DNA of 64,000 bases from Balanoglossus misakiensis. Its lineage: Eukaryota; Hemichordata. Position 1 is the first letter of the stretch; each line of letters begins with the position of its first letter. The notes beneath the pieces were generated by a model, which saw only the letters and a list, made by a program, of their open reading frames with translations, searched no databases and was not told where the DNA came from. Of the stretch, positions 43,702 to 54,794 are shown piece by piece. Where the stretch lies: the NCBI GenBank assembly GCA_040954595.2, contig CM082593.2:9424001-9488000 (forward strand), written 5' to 3'. The translations under genes were made by a program, and so were the position numbers.

Positions 43702-45457
43702 ATGACGGAGAGAGTTTCTGACACCGCGTCGCGGTCGTCTTCTCGTACTCCTTCGGAAATAGAAGACTCTCAACTGCCTATTCCGGGTCAAGCTTTCCAT
43801 TCAGCGCACTCTGAAGAGCCTGATGTTTTTTTCTGAGTTAGCTAGGGGGTCATCCCAAGATGGCGGCCATGCTTCTGCTAGGGCTTCGCTCGCTTCGAAG
43901 CGATCCAAGTTGGATTCATCAGCTGCTAGGACGGTTGCAGAAACTCCTGTTTTGCCGGTTTCTTCCTTTTTGGATGCAGCAGTTCCGGGTCCGTCTCATT
44001 TGGGAGGTGTTTCATCGGCGCAAACTGTTCAGTCAGGTGTTTGGCCGAATTATGCAGGTATGTCTTCTAGGTATTTTCATACGGTTCCTACCTCCGTCTT
44101 GGCTAATCCAGTGCCTTCGACGTCCATAGGTAGTGCCGGTAGTGTGTGGGGAGGGCTTCACGGCCCACCCCCTATGTGTGTACCAGACCAATTAGCTTCG
44201 GGAGTCGCTCAGGCTGGTGGGAATTTTCCCCCTCCGGGCTTCCAACAGTCGTGGGGTTTCCCATGGACTTGTCCTCCCTCTAATTTGGCGGCACCACTTC
44301 AGTCCACAAGCTGGGGTATGCCTGCTCAAGCTAATCGGGTCTCTGTGTTGGGCCAAAATCCTGTGCACAGTGGTCACACTGTCCCTGCCCCTCCTATTTC
44401 CTCCTTCGATGTTTCACAATCGGAGTCAGAGGGGCATGATGAGGACGAAGACAATTTGTCCGATCAAGAGGAAACTAGTCGCGCCAGTCAATGGGCTGAC
44501 GCGGTTATGCTAGTGTATAATACTGTACCCCCTGAGGAATGTCCCCCACCCACTGCTGAAGTGTCGGCAGAACAGCTGACGGCTTCTTTTGAACATGTGT
44601 TGGGTAAGGCAGCTGATCCGGTACACCGAAAGCTACCTTTTATTCCTCGTCTGTCGTCTCTGATAGACACGGTACATGCCGAGATTAACGGCACCAGGGA
44701 CTTTTGTTACACTGCTAACAAGAAACCTCAAGCTTGTTACCCTCAAGGGATGTCAAGTAATGTTTTCCCATTGGTGTCTAGACCTCAGGGTAGTCGCGTG
44801 TTTGATCTTACACGTGGACCATTCTACCACTCTGCACCAGCGGTTGATTAATCCGCAAAGCAGTTGGTAAGAAATAAAGAGGTTTTGAGGAATTATGTGA
44901 TTAGGGCTGAGGATTTTGCCCGCTTAGAGGCAACTACTCGTCTTTTCGCAAGGATCTCTAATTGCACTTTTCTGTTACTCTCAGCTTTAAGCAGAGAGCT
45001 TAAACCCATGCAGGAGGGTGAATCTACTCCTCAGATAGCAGAAAATTGGCAGCATGCCAAACTGTTGTTAACTGAAGCTGCTAAGGCTGTGGTTTATCAA
45101 GCAGAATTGAATTCTCGTATGGCAGCGTCTCAAGTGTTGATGACGCGTGACCATCTTATCAGTCATCTTCCTTTGGAAAGGGAGGCAGCTCGTACTGCCC
45201 GTCTTCTCCCATGGTCAGGTCCATTGGTTTTTAATGGGCAATTTGATGCTGTTCTTAGAACAAATGAGGAGTTGCTTAAGCAGAAGTTGGCTGTAGAACA
45301 GTTAGCAGTAGCACAAGCTCAGTCTTCTGTCTCTGGGTCAAAGTTCACCGGCAAACGGAAGTTTGCTAGGAAGAGACCATTTAACAAGCAAAGGAAGGGT
45401 CAGCCCTTTCGTCAGCAGACTAAGCCCCCCAAAGTGGCTAGCAGCCAGCACAAGTGA
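43702..45457 (+). CDS. DIRS gag-like protein (frame break and in-frame stop)
   Basis: ATG at 43702 (MTERVSDTASRSSSRTPSE) runs 42 codons and hits TGA after a run of seven T (43825-43831). The following frame (SELARGSSQDGG...) is what one T fewer would give. It stays open to TAA at 44849-44851 (...SAPAVD) and then continues in the same frame from SAKQLVRNKEVLRNYVIRAE to 45457. The N-terminal half is Ser/Pro/Gly-rich, the middle acidic, and the C-terminal half has a basic tail (KRKFARKRPFNKQRKG). DIRS gag proteins share the acidic middle and basic tail. This copy cannot make it without correction of both lesions. Confidence 0.75.
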
Positions 45458-47552
45458 CTACACAAGTCAGGACAAAGGGGTAATGGGGTCACAATCTGTG
45501 ACTATGCCCCAGACACCATTGCCACAAGTAGCAGTTGGGGGTCGTCTGAAACATTTTGTCCAGGAATGGCAGAAAATTACAGACGACCAAACAGTCCTCT
45601 CTTTAGTTTCGGAAGGGGTTCGTCTGTTCTTCAGGACGTTTCCACCCCTTTCGTTGTATCCTCCAAGTCATTTGGTATCGCACCCTTCCCCTCCTATGTG
45701 GAGGGCCATACAGGGGCTGTTGGAAAAAGGGGCCATTCAAAAGGTCCCTTTACCAGTTCAGGATACTGGGTTTTTCAGTCGTGTTTTCCTTATTCCAAAG
45801 AAATCACAGGGATGGAGACCCATTTTGGACCTGAGCGTGCTCAATCAGTACATTATAATCGAGTCTTTCCGTATGGAAACCACTCGAACTATTCGTCAGG
45901 CTCTCTCCACGGGAGATTGGGCAACGACGATAGACTTGCAGGACGCTTATTTCCACATTCCTATCCATGCTCACTTCCAGAGGTACTTTCGCTTTGCGAT
46001 AGGGAGCAAACTGTTCCAGTTTGTGGCTCTTCCGTTCGGTTTGGCCACTGCCCCGGCTATTTTTACACGGGTAGTAGGGGCGTTGATGGCTTTTCTTCAT
46101 TCCCGAGCAGTACAAGCCAATCCATACCTGGACGACTGGTTGCTACACAATTCCAGTTTCCAGTTGACACTGGCAGACACACAAACCACACTACGGGAGA
46201 CCGTTCGTGTGGGGTTCATTCCGAGCACAGACAAGTCTTGTCTAATCCCCTCACAGAGGATCCAGTTCATTGGCATGGTCATGGATCTGTCCAAGGGTTT
46301 AGTTTTCCCTACGGAGGAAAACCTGTTGAAATTAGAACAACAAGTGCATCGGATCAGTTCAGAGTCCATGGTCCAAGCAAGCACATTGCTCAGCATCCTG
46401 GGTCGCATGAACTTTCTAGCCGAGGCAATACCTTTAGGCAGACTACATATGACGCCAATTCAACTGTTCCTGTTGGCTCATTGGAGGCCGGTATCCGGTC
46501 AGTTGACAGACCTTATTCAGGTAAAGCCACCTCTAGTTTCACACCTGCAATGGTGGCTAGACAGGGGGAATACTCTCGAGGGAAATCTCCTAGTATCCCC
46601 GTTGGCGACGGTGTCACTGTTTGTGGACGCATCTCTCCAAGGATGGGGTGCACACTTGGGAGACAGGACAATTTCAGGGATATGGTCAGTCGACCAGTCA
46701 GTGCGGCACATAAATTGGTTGGAAATGAAGGCAGTACAGTATGCACTTCTCCACTTTCACCAAGACATTTGCGGCAAGGTGATTCTGATCAGGTCAGACA
46801 ACACCACAGTAGTCGCATTTATAAATCACCAGGGCGGCACCAGATCACCCAGCCTGTGTTATCTGGTATGGGACATGCTGAATTGGTGCCAGGCGAACAG
46901 CATCACGCTGAAAGCACTCCACGTTCAGGGCACAAGCAACATTCTGGCAGATGCTCTATCACGGGACAAGTTCTATCCACTAGAGTGCGCTCTACGGCAA
47001 CCGCTAGTAGAGCAGATTTGTCTGATTTGGGACAGGCCCCACGTAGACCTATTTGCGACAGCCAAGAATCGCAAGTTCCCGATTTACGCGTCACTAAGGT
47101 CGGAACCACAAGCACTAGCATGCGACGCTCTGTCAATCAGCTGGAAGGGAATGTTGGCATATGCATTTCCCCCACTACCGTTGATCTCCAGGGTAATTTC
47201 CAAGGTAGCACACGAAGAATGCGAAATACTTCTAGTTGCACCACTATGGCCAACACGTCCTTGGTTTCCAAGACTACTCCAGTTACTGGTGGACTGTCCA
47301 CTGACATTACCACAGAATTGCATGGAGGAGACTGTTCGGCTGCCTCCGGTAGCACAACACCTTCACCTCCACGCTTGGAGACTATCAAGCTCAGTTTGCA
47401 GGCAAGAGGCTTTTCTGCAGAAGCTGCCTCGCGCATCGCACAACACCGACGAGCATCCACCACGGCAGCATATGATTCAAAGTGGTGTTCCTTTCGTCAT
47501 TGGTGTGAGAAAAGGTCGATTGATTTTCTCAGACCCACGCCTCCTCAGCTAG
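45363..47552 (+). CDS. DIRS reverse transcriptase-RNase H with methyltransferase-like C-terminus
   Basis: Open for 729 codons, overlapping the gag end. RT: GFFSRVFLIPKKSQGWRPIL, TIDLQDAYFHIPI, ALPFGLATAPAIF and the catalytic YLDDWLL. RNase H: SLFVDAS (Asp), NWLEMKAV (Glu), RSDNTT (Asp), ADALSR. After that, HVDLFATAKNRKFPIYASL through DALSISWKGMLAYAFPPLPL and LVAPLWPTRPWF follows the layout of phage-type Dam N6-adenine methyltransferases, which DIRS1-group elements are known to carry; the DPPY-like motif is reduced to AFPP. The start is uncertain because frameshifting from gag is possible. Confidence 0.88.
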   Translation: MLGRDHLTSKGRVSPFVSRLSPPKWLAASTSDYTSQDKGVMGSQSVTMPQTPLPQVAVGGRLKHFVQEWQKITDDQTVLSLVSEGVRLFFRTFPPLSLYPPSHLVSHPSPPMWRAIQGLLEKGAIQKVPLPVQDTGFFSRVFLIPKKSQGWRPILDLSVLNQYIIIESFRMETTRTIRQALSTGDWATTIDLQDAYFHIPIHAHFQRYFRFAIGSKLFQFVALPFGLATAPAIFTRVVGALMAFLHSRAVQANPYLDDWLLHNSSFQLTLADTQTTLRETVRVGFIPSTDKSCLIPSQRIQFIGMVMDLSKGLVFPTEENLLKLEQQVHRISSESMVQASTLLSILGRMNFLAEAIPLGRLHMTPIQLFLLAHWRPVSGQLTDLIQVKPPLVSHLQWWLDRGNTLEGNLLVSPLATVSLFVDASLQGWGAHLGDRTISGIWSVDQSVRHINWLEMKAVQYALLHFHQDICGKVILIRSDNTTVVAFINHQGGTRSPSLCYLVWDMLNWCQANSITLKALHVQGTSNILADALSRDKFYPLECALRQPLVEQICLIWDRPHVDLFATAKNRKFPIYASLRSEPQALACDALSISWKGMLAYAFPPLPLISRVISKVAHEECEILLVAPLWPTRPWFPRLLQLLVDCPLTLPQNCMEETVRLPPVAQHLHLHAWRLSSSVCRQEAFLQKLPRASHNTDEHPPRQHMIQSGVPFVIGVRKGRLIFSDPRLLS

Positions 47553-48442
47553 CAGATTTTTTCCTCTGCTTGTTTAAGGAGAAAAAGACAGCAGTGAGCA
47601 CTATTAAGGCGTACCGTTCAGCTATAGGTAACACACTTCGATTGTTGGGTGAGGAAGTTACTACCCTGGACGGGTCTATTTCTGCTTTGATTAGTAATTT
47701 CTCTTTGGCGCGACCAGTTGTAAAGTCACTGGTTCCCCAGTGGAGTTTATCTTTGGTTCTACATGCTTTATTAGGAGCTCCATTTGAACCTTTGCAAACA
47801 GCAGAGATGAAGTTCTTGACGTACAAGACTGTTTTTCTTTTGGCATTAGCTACGGCAGGTCGCCGTAGTGAGCTTCGTGCCCTGTCTATGGCTTCAGCTC
47901 ATATTCGTTGGTCAGCAGACAGTGTCACTTTGCTTACTGACCCAGCTTTCTTGGCAAAGAATCGGATTGCGGATCTGCCACAATCGCCTCTGGTTATTCC
48001 GAAACTGACGAAGTTAGTCGGTCAGCGTTCAGAGGATAGGTTGCTCTGTCCTATCAGAGCACTGAAGTATTATTTGCAGAGAACAAAAGACAGGAGGGGA
48101 GAGCAGACAAGACTGTTTATCTCCATTAGGGTTACACCCAGTATGTCTATTTCACAGTCGACTATTTCCAGATGGATCGTCGAGACTATTAAGTTTGCTT
48201 ATTCTAGCCCTTCAGAAGAAGCAATTAGCTGGGCTAAGGTGTCAGCTCATGAAGTCAGAGCTCTTGCTGCTTCATGGTCACTTTTTTCAGGGACTTCCAT
48301 GGCTGATTTATTGTCTGCAGTCCAGTGGAGATCACAGACTACTTTTTCCTCTGCTTATCTGCGAGATATGGTAGCGGAAGCAGATGGCTTATTTTCCTTG
48401 GGTCCTATCTGTGTAGCTCAAAGAGTAGCTCACAGTAAGTAA
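47370..48442 (+). CDS. DIRS tyrosine recombinase
   Basis: The recognisable domain begins near SLQARGFSAEAASRIAQHRR and ends with TAA at 48440-48442. Catalytic residues: ATAGRRSELRAL (first Arg), SAHEVRALAASW (His-x-x-Arg, Trp) and SSAYLRDM (Tyr). The same frame is open without stop back to 45566, through the whole RT-RNase H region, which is in the other frame; the upstream 600 codons resemble no protein. Confidence 0.9.
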
Positions 48443-48517
48443 TAGCCTGGTTCTTTCTGTTGGAATTTTGTTTTTTCGGTTCAAGTCCCACCGCCAGTTG
48501 TTCCTTGGGACTCTGTA

Positions 48518-48614
48518 GGCTATAGGTTGGATCAAAGGTATGGTATTTATGCCATAGAAACAAAACATTTTTTATTTTCGTTTCTGTTAGTAAATACTCA
48601 CCTTTGATCCAACC
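48518..48614 (+). repeat. Internal complementary region (ICR) of the DIRS-type element
   Basis: Complement of the first ~40 bases of the left end fused to the complement of the last ~45 bases of the right end, with GAAAC between. Confidence 0.9.
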
Positions 48615-48728
48615 AGATACCCACCCGCCTCCCCACACTTGACCTGTGACTGTTTTTCCATTATTCATAAATTTTGGATGGGTCCTCAGTGCGTGGGCAG
48701 CATAGTTTCGGCCTGAGCAGTTATTTCT

Positions 48729-48909
48729 CGTGCTGAGCAATACTGAATATTCACGGCTGGACAGGTGGTATATGTACTCGGTGAGTATGACGTAATCAGG
48801 GGAAAGTTTTTTATCTCAGCGGTCGTTAGAGGGCGAGATATATTAGGCTATAGGTTGGATCAAAGGTAAGTATTTACTAACAGAAATGAAAATAGAAAAT
48901 TTTTTGTTT
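48729..48909 (+). repeat. Right inverted terminal repeat of the DIRS-type element
   Basis: Ends TACTAACAGAAATGAAAATA then a T run merging with the target sequence, so the last base is uncertain by a few positions. Confidence 0.85.
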
Positions 48910-48991
48910 TTATTCAATATTATTCTGGGTGTCACCCATCATTTCTTGTTCAGCTCGGTGAAGCTAGGTAAGCAATGTTGTTATTGTTTAA

Positions 48992-49593
48992 AGCCTCAGT
49001 ATTTCTCGTAGGGGCAAAATTTTGTTTGAAACGGCATCTATAATTTCTAAAAGTAGATGATAATTGATACTGAATCGAACAGTCATCATCCCCAGCTCTG
49101 CTCATAAACTCATACAATTTACAATATAACGAGTGAAGAATGACTTTCTGTCCGGACAGAAAGTCACGTGAGTCAGGCTCCTGTTGACACACGTGACTAG
49201 TGCGCATGCGCACTCCAATGTGAATCTATGCGGAAGAGGTTTGGTCGCCCCAAATCAAGCGACTCAGCGAAGAAATGCGCACTAATTCGGCGAAATTTTG
49301 GGAAGATAACTTTATGGGAGAAATCAGTCGATGGAACCAGATCAAATCCGAAAATGGTCTGACCATCAAATGTCAAAGTGGCACGTTTGCTGATCGACGT
49401 GTACAACATTTCCGTTGTAAACAAACCCGCGCATCATTTCAAGTGTTACGGAAAATATTTACAGCTTGCATGTAGCTACAGTTGCCCAAACCTTTCTTCT
49501 ATCTTCATTATGTAGTATTCCATGATGAATGTACAGGAAAAACGGGCATTTTTCGATGATGAAAAATGGATACACACGAGAAATACTCGGGCT
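48992..49593. mobile_element. 602-bp TTAA-flanked MITE with a central 26-bp perfect palindrome
   Basis: The empty site TTGTTTAAACATTG is at about 39016. Here TTAA at 48988-48991 and 49594-49597 flanks the insert. TIRs: AGCCTCAGTATTTCTCGT and, on the other strand, AGCCCGAGTATTTCTCGT. A perfect palindrome with half-site TGACTTTCTGTCC lies at 49141-49166. piggyBac/Kolobok-like by target. Confidence 0.8.
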
Positions 49594-49899
49594 TTAAACA
49601 TTGTATTCAAGCCTGGGTCTGGACTTGGATGCAATTTGTCAATAATAACAGTGATTGGTAACTGCATGTTTTCATAACTGGCTATCTGTTAAAGAGACCA
49701 GCTGTTCTTTTTGCTGTGTGTACAGTACACATGCCATTGGCAGCTTATGGCTTAGTCAGTGTTTGCCTGTTGATTTCTCTATGTGTGTGTGTCAGTCTGT
49801 CTGTATATGTACTCCGGTGTAGACTTTTTTATTGTGTTATCCCTGAATGGGACCACTGTGTCCTTAACGCGATGTTTTACACTCAGCAGCGATATTTTG

Positions 49900-50372
49900 T
49901 CTAACACGAGCAAAAATATCCCCAACTCGTCTGAGAAATCTTATACCAGGTCCTAAGGTTGTGAGATTTATGGAATCTCACACTCCCAAGACTTGGGATC
50001 ATATTTCTCACATGTGTTGAGGATTTTCTGTCCCAAACAAGCTGCAAGCGAGTGTTGGACAAAAAATCCCTGACGAGTGTGAGAAATATGATCCCAGGTC
50101 CTTCATGTATGAGATTATATTTCTCATACGGCCACAAATTAGCCAAATTCATCTGAAAACATTGAATAAATGACTCTTGAACTGTCATCTGGCATGTTGT
50201 AGTTTCTGTATCGCGTCATAGGATAACATTTAACACACGTTATTAAAGAACACTTTGTCATCCAATCAGCGATCGCGTCATATAAAGCTTTCGATTCAGT
50301 GAGAATGTGGGATTGATTTGTTCTCACACTCTGATCCCACACTCTCAGCATGCCAGGAGTGTGAGAATCTAT
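49900..50372. repeat. CTCACACTCC repeat family, copy C
   Basis: Paralogue of copy B, collinear with it. Confidence 0.75.
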
Positions 50373-50692
50373 TTAGATCTACGAGTTTGAAATCTTAGGT
50401 GAAGAGTTTATCAATTTCACTGCCAACCCTGTAGGGCATTCTGGGATATGTGTTCATGCCAAAGCACAAACAGTTATGACCTGACAGCTCAGTTTGTAGA
50501 TCATTTCTACAAATCCACAAAGAGACTCAAAGTTTAGAAAAGTTGTGTCTGTTAGAAATATTAGAAATATTACTGTTAATACTTAATTTCAAAGCCATGT
50601 GAATTTGTTCACTTTAGGGAAATTTTTAAAGGAAGGGAGGATTGGTATTGACTTGAATAATTACAATGGATGTTTTTGTTCTCTATTTTCAG

Positions 50693-50815
50693 ATGTGAAT
50701 AATGAGTGTTCAGATTCTGTTTGTGCTGGAGGGTGTCTCAATGCAGAGGGTGGATTCAGCTGTAATTGTGGTGATGATGGTTTCTCTCTGAGTGCAGATC
50801 ATGTCAATTGTTTAG
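50693..50815 (+). CDS. EGF exon N, copy 1
   Basis: 123-nt phase 1-1 exon between TTTTCAG and GTAAG. It reads DVNNECSDSVCAGGCLNAEG then GFSCNCGDDGFSLSADHVNC. Six Cys in EGF order and a D-V-N-x-E-C calcium-binding start. Extracellular matrix or adhesion protein segment; the gene cannot be named from EGF domains alone. Confidence 0.85.
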
Positions 50816-51246
50816 GTAAGTTTTTTTTGAGTGGGGAGGGGATAGACCAACAATTGCTTTGCATTTCCTGCCTCAAAAGGGCGCTTACACAAGTTGTAAG
50901 TGGCAAAGATTACAGCGAGTCACCATGTAAAAAAAATAATAAATAAAAGTTATCAGGCACTTTCCAAAGTTACACATTTAGAAAAAAATGAGTTTGTTGT
51001 CTCGTGTGTGATATTTTTGGCTAACAAAACACTAGCGTCTAATGTGGTTACTACATTGTTTGTTTATCAGTATACAGTACTGGTACAGATAAACATATGA
51101 TATGACCAAGTTATATGCCAGATGATATTTATCAAGTTTCACACAATTTTGCTCTCTTGTCGTATATTTTTTTCAAAGCCAACTGTACATGTAATTCAGA
51201 TGTATTCATTCAAACACAATTTATCATATTTGTGTTTTCCCCACAG

Positions 51247-51372
51247 ATGACAATGAGTGCGATCAAGCTGGTTGGTCACCGTGCCAACAAGTATGTTACA
51301 ACACACCAGCCAGTTACCAGTGTGGTTGTAGACCAGGATTTAAGTTGCACAGAAATCAACATACATGTGTTG
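51247..51372 (+). CDS. EGF exon D, copy 1
   Basis: 126-nt phase 1-1 exon after CCCCACAG. It reads [20 protein letters not shown] then [20 protein letters not shown] and CVG. Complete cbEGF with all six Cys and the aromatic in the hydroxylation/packing region. Confidence 0.88.
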
Positions 51373-51529
51373 GTGAGTATCTACAATTTGGAGAGAAAGT
51401 AAGATGTATGTGTTTGTACTATGTAAGTGTCTAATACATGTACAGGTATATGTGACACTGAAATCATACATTGTACAGTCAGTCATTGGTAAATGTCTGC
51501 TATTCATGACACAAATCAACATACAGTCA

Positions 51530-51716
51530 AACCTGTCTGAGTGGCCACCTCTATGAAACAGCCACATATATATAGTGGCCACTTTATTCTGGTCCCTGTG
51601 TAATTTACATCCGCTTTAATTGACTTTTCTACCAGGTATAATGGCCACCTGTCTATAAAGGCCAGTTTAGGAAAGTCCCTTCACTAGCCATAATGGGCAG
51701 GTTTGACTGCACTTGT
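51530..51716. mobile_element. 'CAGTCAAACCTG' short inverted-repeat element
   Basis: Starts ACAGTCAAACCTGTCTG and ends CAGGTTTGACTGCA. The interior phrase is CTATAAAGGCCAGTTTAGGA. Relatives at 22026-22140, 35272-35395, 40170-40236 and 56265-56455. Confidence 0.65.
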
Positions 51717-52189
51717 GTTAATTTCTGTCTGTTATACATGTAACAGAACACTTCATGAATCATGACATTATAGGTGTTTTCATAAAGAGGGCACACTTCC
51801 AAAATAAGGTGTCATCTCCAAGCAGACAATGTGAAAAAGGAGGCCAGTAGGTTACAGAGTACTGCTTGAGCTCATCTAGTTTGTTGTATACATGATACAA
51901 GTTGCGTGTAAAACTGACCTTACAATAAAATGTGGCTGTCGAAAGTCAGTCCCAACTATAGTGTTGATACACAAGACAATTGAGTTTTTACTCTGGCCTC
52001 GTGTTCGCGTCTTGGAAGGGTAACATGACTGCATAGCAATGTTTTATTACAATTTGATACATAGAGAAATGGACTACTGTGACAGTATTGACTCTGGGAA
52101 CTATGTAAATGATTCCCAGCCTCAAAATTCTGACTGTCTACAATTATATTTTTTAGCATTTTTGTTGTGTATATCAACTGCACTTTCAA

Positions 52190-54014
52190 GTACAGTCAAA
52201 CCCGTCTAACACCAAAGGGACTGAAGAAATTATTCAGATTGCAGGTGTCCAATTTAAATTTTCTCTCCTGTCACAAAAATTTCATGGGAATTCTAATTCT
52301 AAAAGGAAAACTCATTTGATAAAAGATCTCAAAGTCAAGTTTTGGATGTGGCTCCAGTTCAAGTATTGTATGTGATTAATTTTCTGGAGCTCAAGTCTGT
52401 ATACTTAAAGTAGAGTTGGTCACATGGACTTGGGTAATCTGAGTGTGGTCAGAAATTGAACTTACACACATTGATTGAGTTAAGAACATGTCTGGTGTAT
52501 TACTGTAATATGACTAGATACTGCAAATGCATTAACTATAAGCGTTTGTTAAAATATGCAGTTTTCATCGACATATCTGATTCACAAAATTAAATACACA
52601 TGTTCATTAAAACCCACTATGATAGAGCGCCCCCACTGTTCAGAATGTCAATGTTGAAGTCCTACATCTATGACGTCATGCCTAGCTGTCAATGTTAACT
52701 GATATGTACTTGTACTACTAGTAAATGGAAGTACTTTAAAGTAAAGCTCAGATGCAAGGGTTTTGTAAAATAAATATAATATTAAAACGTTGCCATCATT
52801 TTAGTCCTTTGGAACAGCGGTCCAATTGACTAATGTGATCACTCTGTGTGCGGCATATGGCATATTAAGCATTTAGCATTTTTCAATCAGAAGCCGTTAA
52901 TCCTGTGATTAATTCTGCTTCTTGCAACATTGATTTTAAATCACCACACATGAATATTTTTGTCCAAAGGACTGTGGTGCCCAAGTTTTTATGATGAGAT
53001 AATCAAACAGTGAAATTCACTGAAGAAGTGTGTGAGCACTTGCCCTATCATTGTTCAATGAAAGGTGACCACCAAACTCAGCAAGGAGAATTCATCTGAC
53101 GCCTTGAGCATACCAACAACAACCAATGTATTGAAAATACTTTCTGAAACCTTTCAGTCGATGTTGCTTGATGTATATTGTATGACTGGACTCGATCATT
53201 AGGTTTTTTTGCATTGACATTTTCAACAGCGTATCAAACTATTTTTTATTTCAGTTCATCATCGTAGTGATGGTACGTGCCATGCTTTTGTTTCTTCGTG
53301 TGTGAAGTGACATCATTGTTGACAGTTACAATCTGATCAGGTGACATGCCACATTGGTATATTTTGTCAACATCAACAGTATTGTTTTAATGTGGTTGAC
53401 TGACATCACTTGGGGTTGGATAAAGTGCTTTCTGAGCAATATTATAACAGCAGCTATCAAGAATGTAAAAAATATTGAAAACAGGCCATATCCTTAGCAT
53501 TCCCTTTCATATTGTGTCTGCATTGCAATTGGTGATGTACAAAGTCCTTTTGACAACATGCATGGCTGGTTTGTTGTTGTTTTTTGTAAGAAACAAGTCT
53601 TTGATTTCCTGACTGCTAATTGCTGTCTTTGTACTACACTTCTAGTAATATCTCCATTTCTAGCTTTGCACCTCACATTTAATAAATAGACTTGTGGATG
53701 TTTTGACACTTCTTGACAATGAAAGTGTATGGTTGCAGTGATCAAATGATACACAAATCAAAGGAACAAAGAGTGACTTTTCATTCTTTTGAGAACCTTG
53801 CATTCTTATATTTAAATGCTTGCCCACTGGCCCTAGGTGTAAAATAGCAAAATTTTATCCATTTACTATATTAAAAAAATATTGTGCCAAAGAGTTGGAA
53901 GTCCAAATATCTTTACTTAATAATTTAATACTTTAATAATTACTCACAGTTTCCCTTAAGGTTTGGCCAACCTCTGGTGAAAGGATGACTTGTGATATAG
54001 TGTTTTAAATTGGA
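52190..54014. other. Non-coding sequence private to this block
   Basis: 52195-52260 shows a decayed 'CAAACCCGTCTAACACC' repeat. The remainder is AT-rich with no gene or boundary recognised. Confidence 0.4.
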
Positions 54015-54162
54015 ATATAATATGAGGTTATTACGAAAATACCGCAAAGTATGCACAAGGACATTAGCGCCAAGTATCTCCCGACGCGTAGCGGAGGGTG
54101 ATGCGCTGCGCTAATGTCCGAGTGCATACTTTGCGGTATTTTTGTAATAACCTTATTATTAT
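54015..54162. repeat. ~148-bp CpG-cored hairpin
   Basis: The arms TATAATA..AGGTTATTAC, ATACCGCAAAGTATGCAC and GGACATTAGCGC are answered by their complements ending at 54162. The tip is CCCGACGCGTAGCGGAGGG. Confidence 0.85.
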
Positions 54163-54794
54163 ACATCTTACATCTCCGTTAGTTCTTGTGTTGCATGTTA
54201 CTTGGCTTTTAAAACGCCCAAAATGCCGATACAATCGATCGTAAACCGCTCAGCTGAAACAGTGAGCAGCCTTCTTTCTTTTTTGTTTACGTGCGTTGGA
54301 GCGGGGGTGTCTTGAAACCGTCTGCATAACAACACATACCTGTACAAAGTGAGTTGGGGTGCCTTGAAACTTGGGGCGTATTTAACACGTGTTACGTATG
54401 TACTATTCCGTACAGCTTTTTTAGTGCACGCTAAATTCTACTGTTCTCGGTGCCAGATGTATAATAAATACATATATTTTAAATATTTCATATTTTCAAT
54501 CTAAAAGAGGGAGCTGCTTCCTCAAAATATAATTGACTGTCAGAATGAAAGGCAAGCAATTCAGGCAAGTTAACTCTAACACAACAACTCTTCAATTAAA
54601 TAATTGACATCAGACAACCACAAAGGCGATATTCAATTAATTTGTATGAATTCAAATGCAGTTAACAGATTTAAAATTACTGGTAGGCGTAGATTTTGTC
54701 AGCGTTTTCCTTCATGAGTTACTTTGCTATTAGTTTGTTCTGTGTAGTTGAATTGAACAGTGTTTGGTCTGTTCATAGTACTGTACAAGTGTCA
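54163..54794. other. Non-coding stretch
   Basis: Nothing recognised apart from weak CpG enrichment up to about 54400. Confidence 0.4.

Larger units (their letters stand above)
43253..48909 (+). mobile_element. DIRS-type YR retroelement with inverted terminal repeats
   Basis: 5.66 kb inserted in GAATTTTTATTCAATATTA (intact at 38853). The left ITR starts at 43253 (CTATGGCATAAATACC). The right ITR covers 48729-48909 and is inverted relative to the left. An internal complementary region at 48518-48614 joins the complement of both ends (GGTATTTATGCCATAG followed by GTTTCTGTTAGTAAATA), the diagnostic DIRS layout used to restore ends during replication. It encodes gag, RT-RNase H plus a methyltransferase-like part, and a tyrosine recombinase. 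No target-site duplication. Gag has a one-base T-run shift and an in-frame TAA; RT and YR are open. Confidence 0.9.

Noticed and set aside
45566-47369. First ~600 codons of the long DIRS frame as a separate protein
   Set aside because: It overlaps a clear RT-RNase H frame and resembles no protein; only the YR end is accepted as coding (openness itself is reported as a finding).
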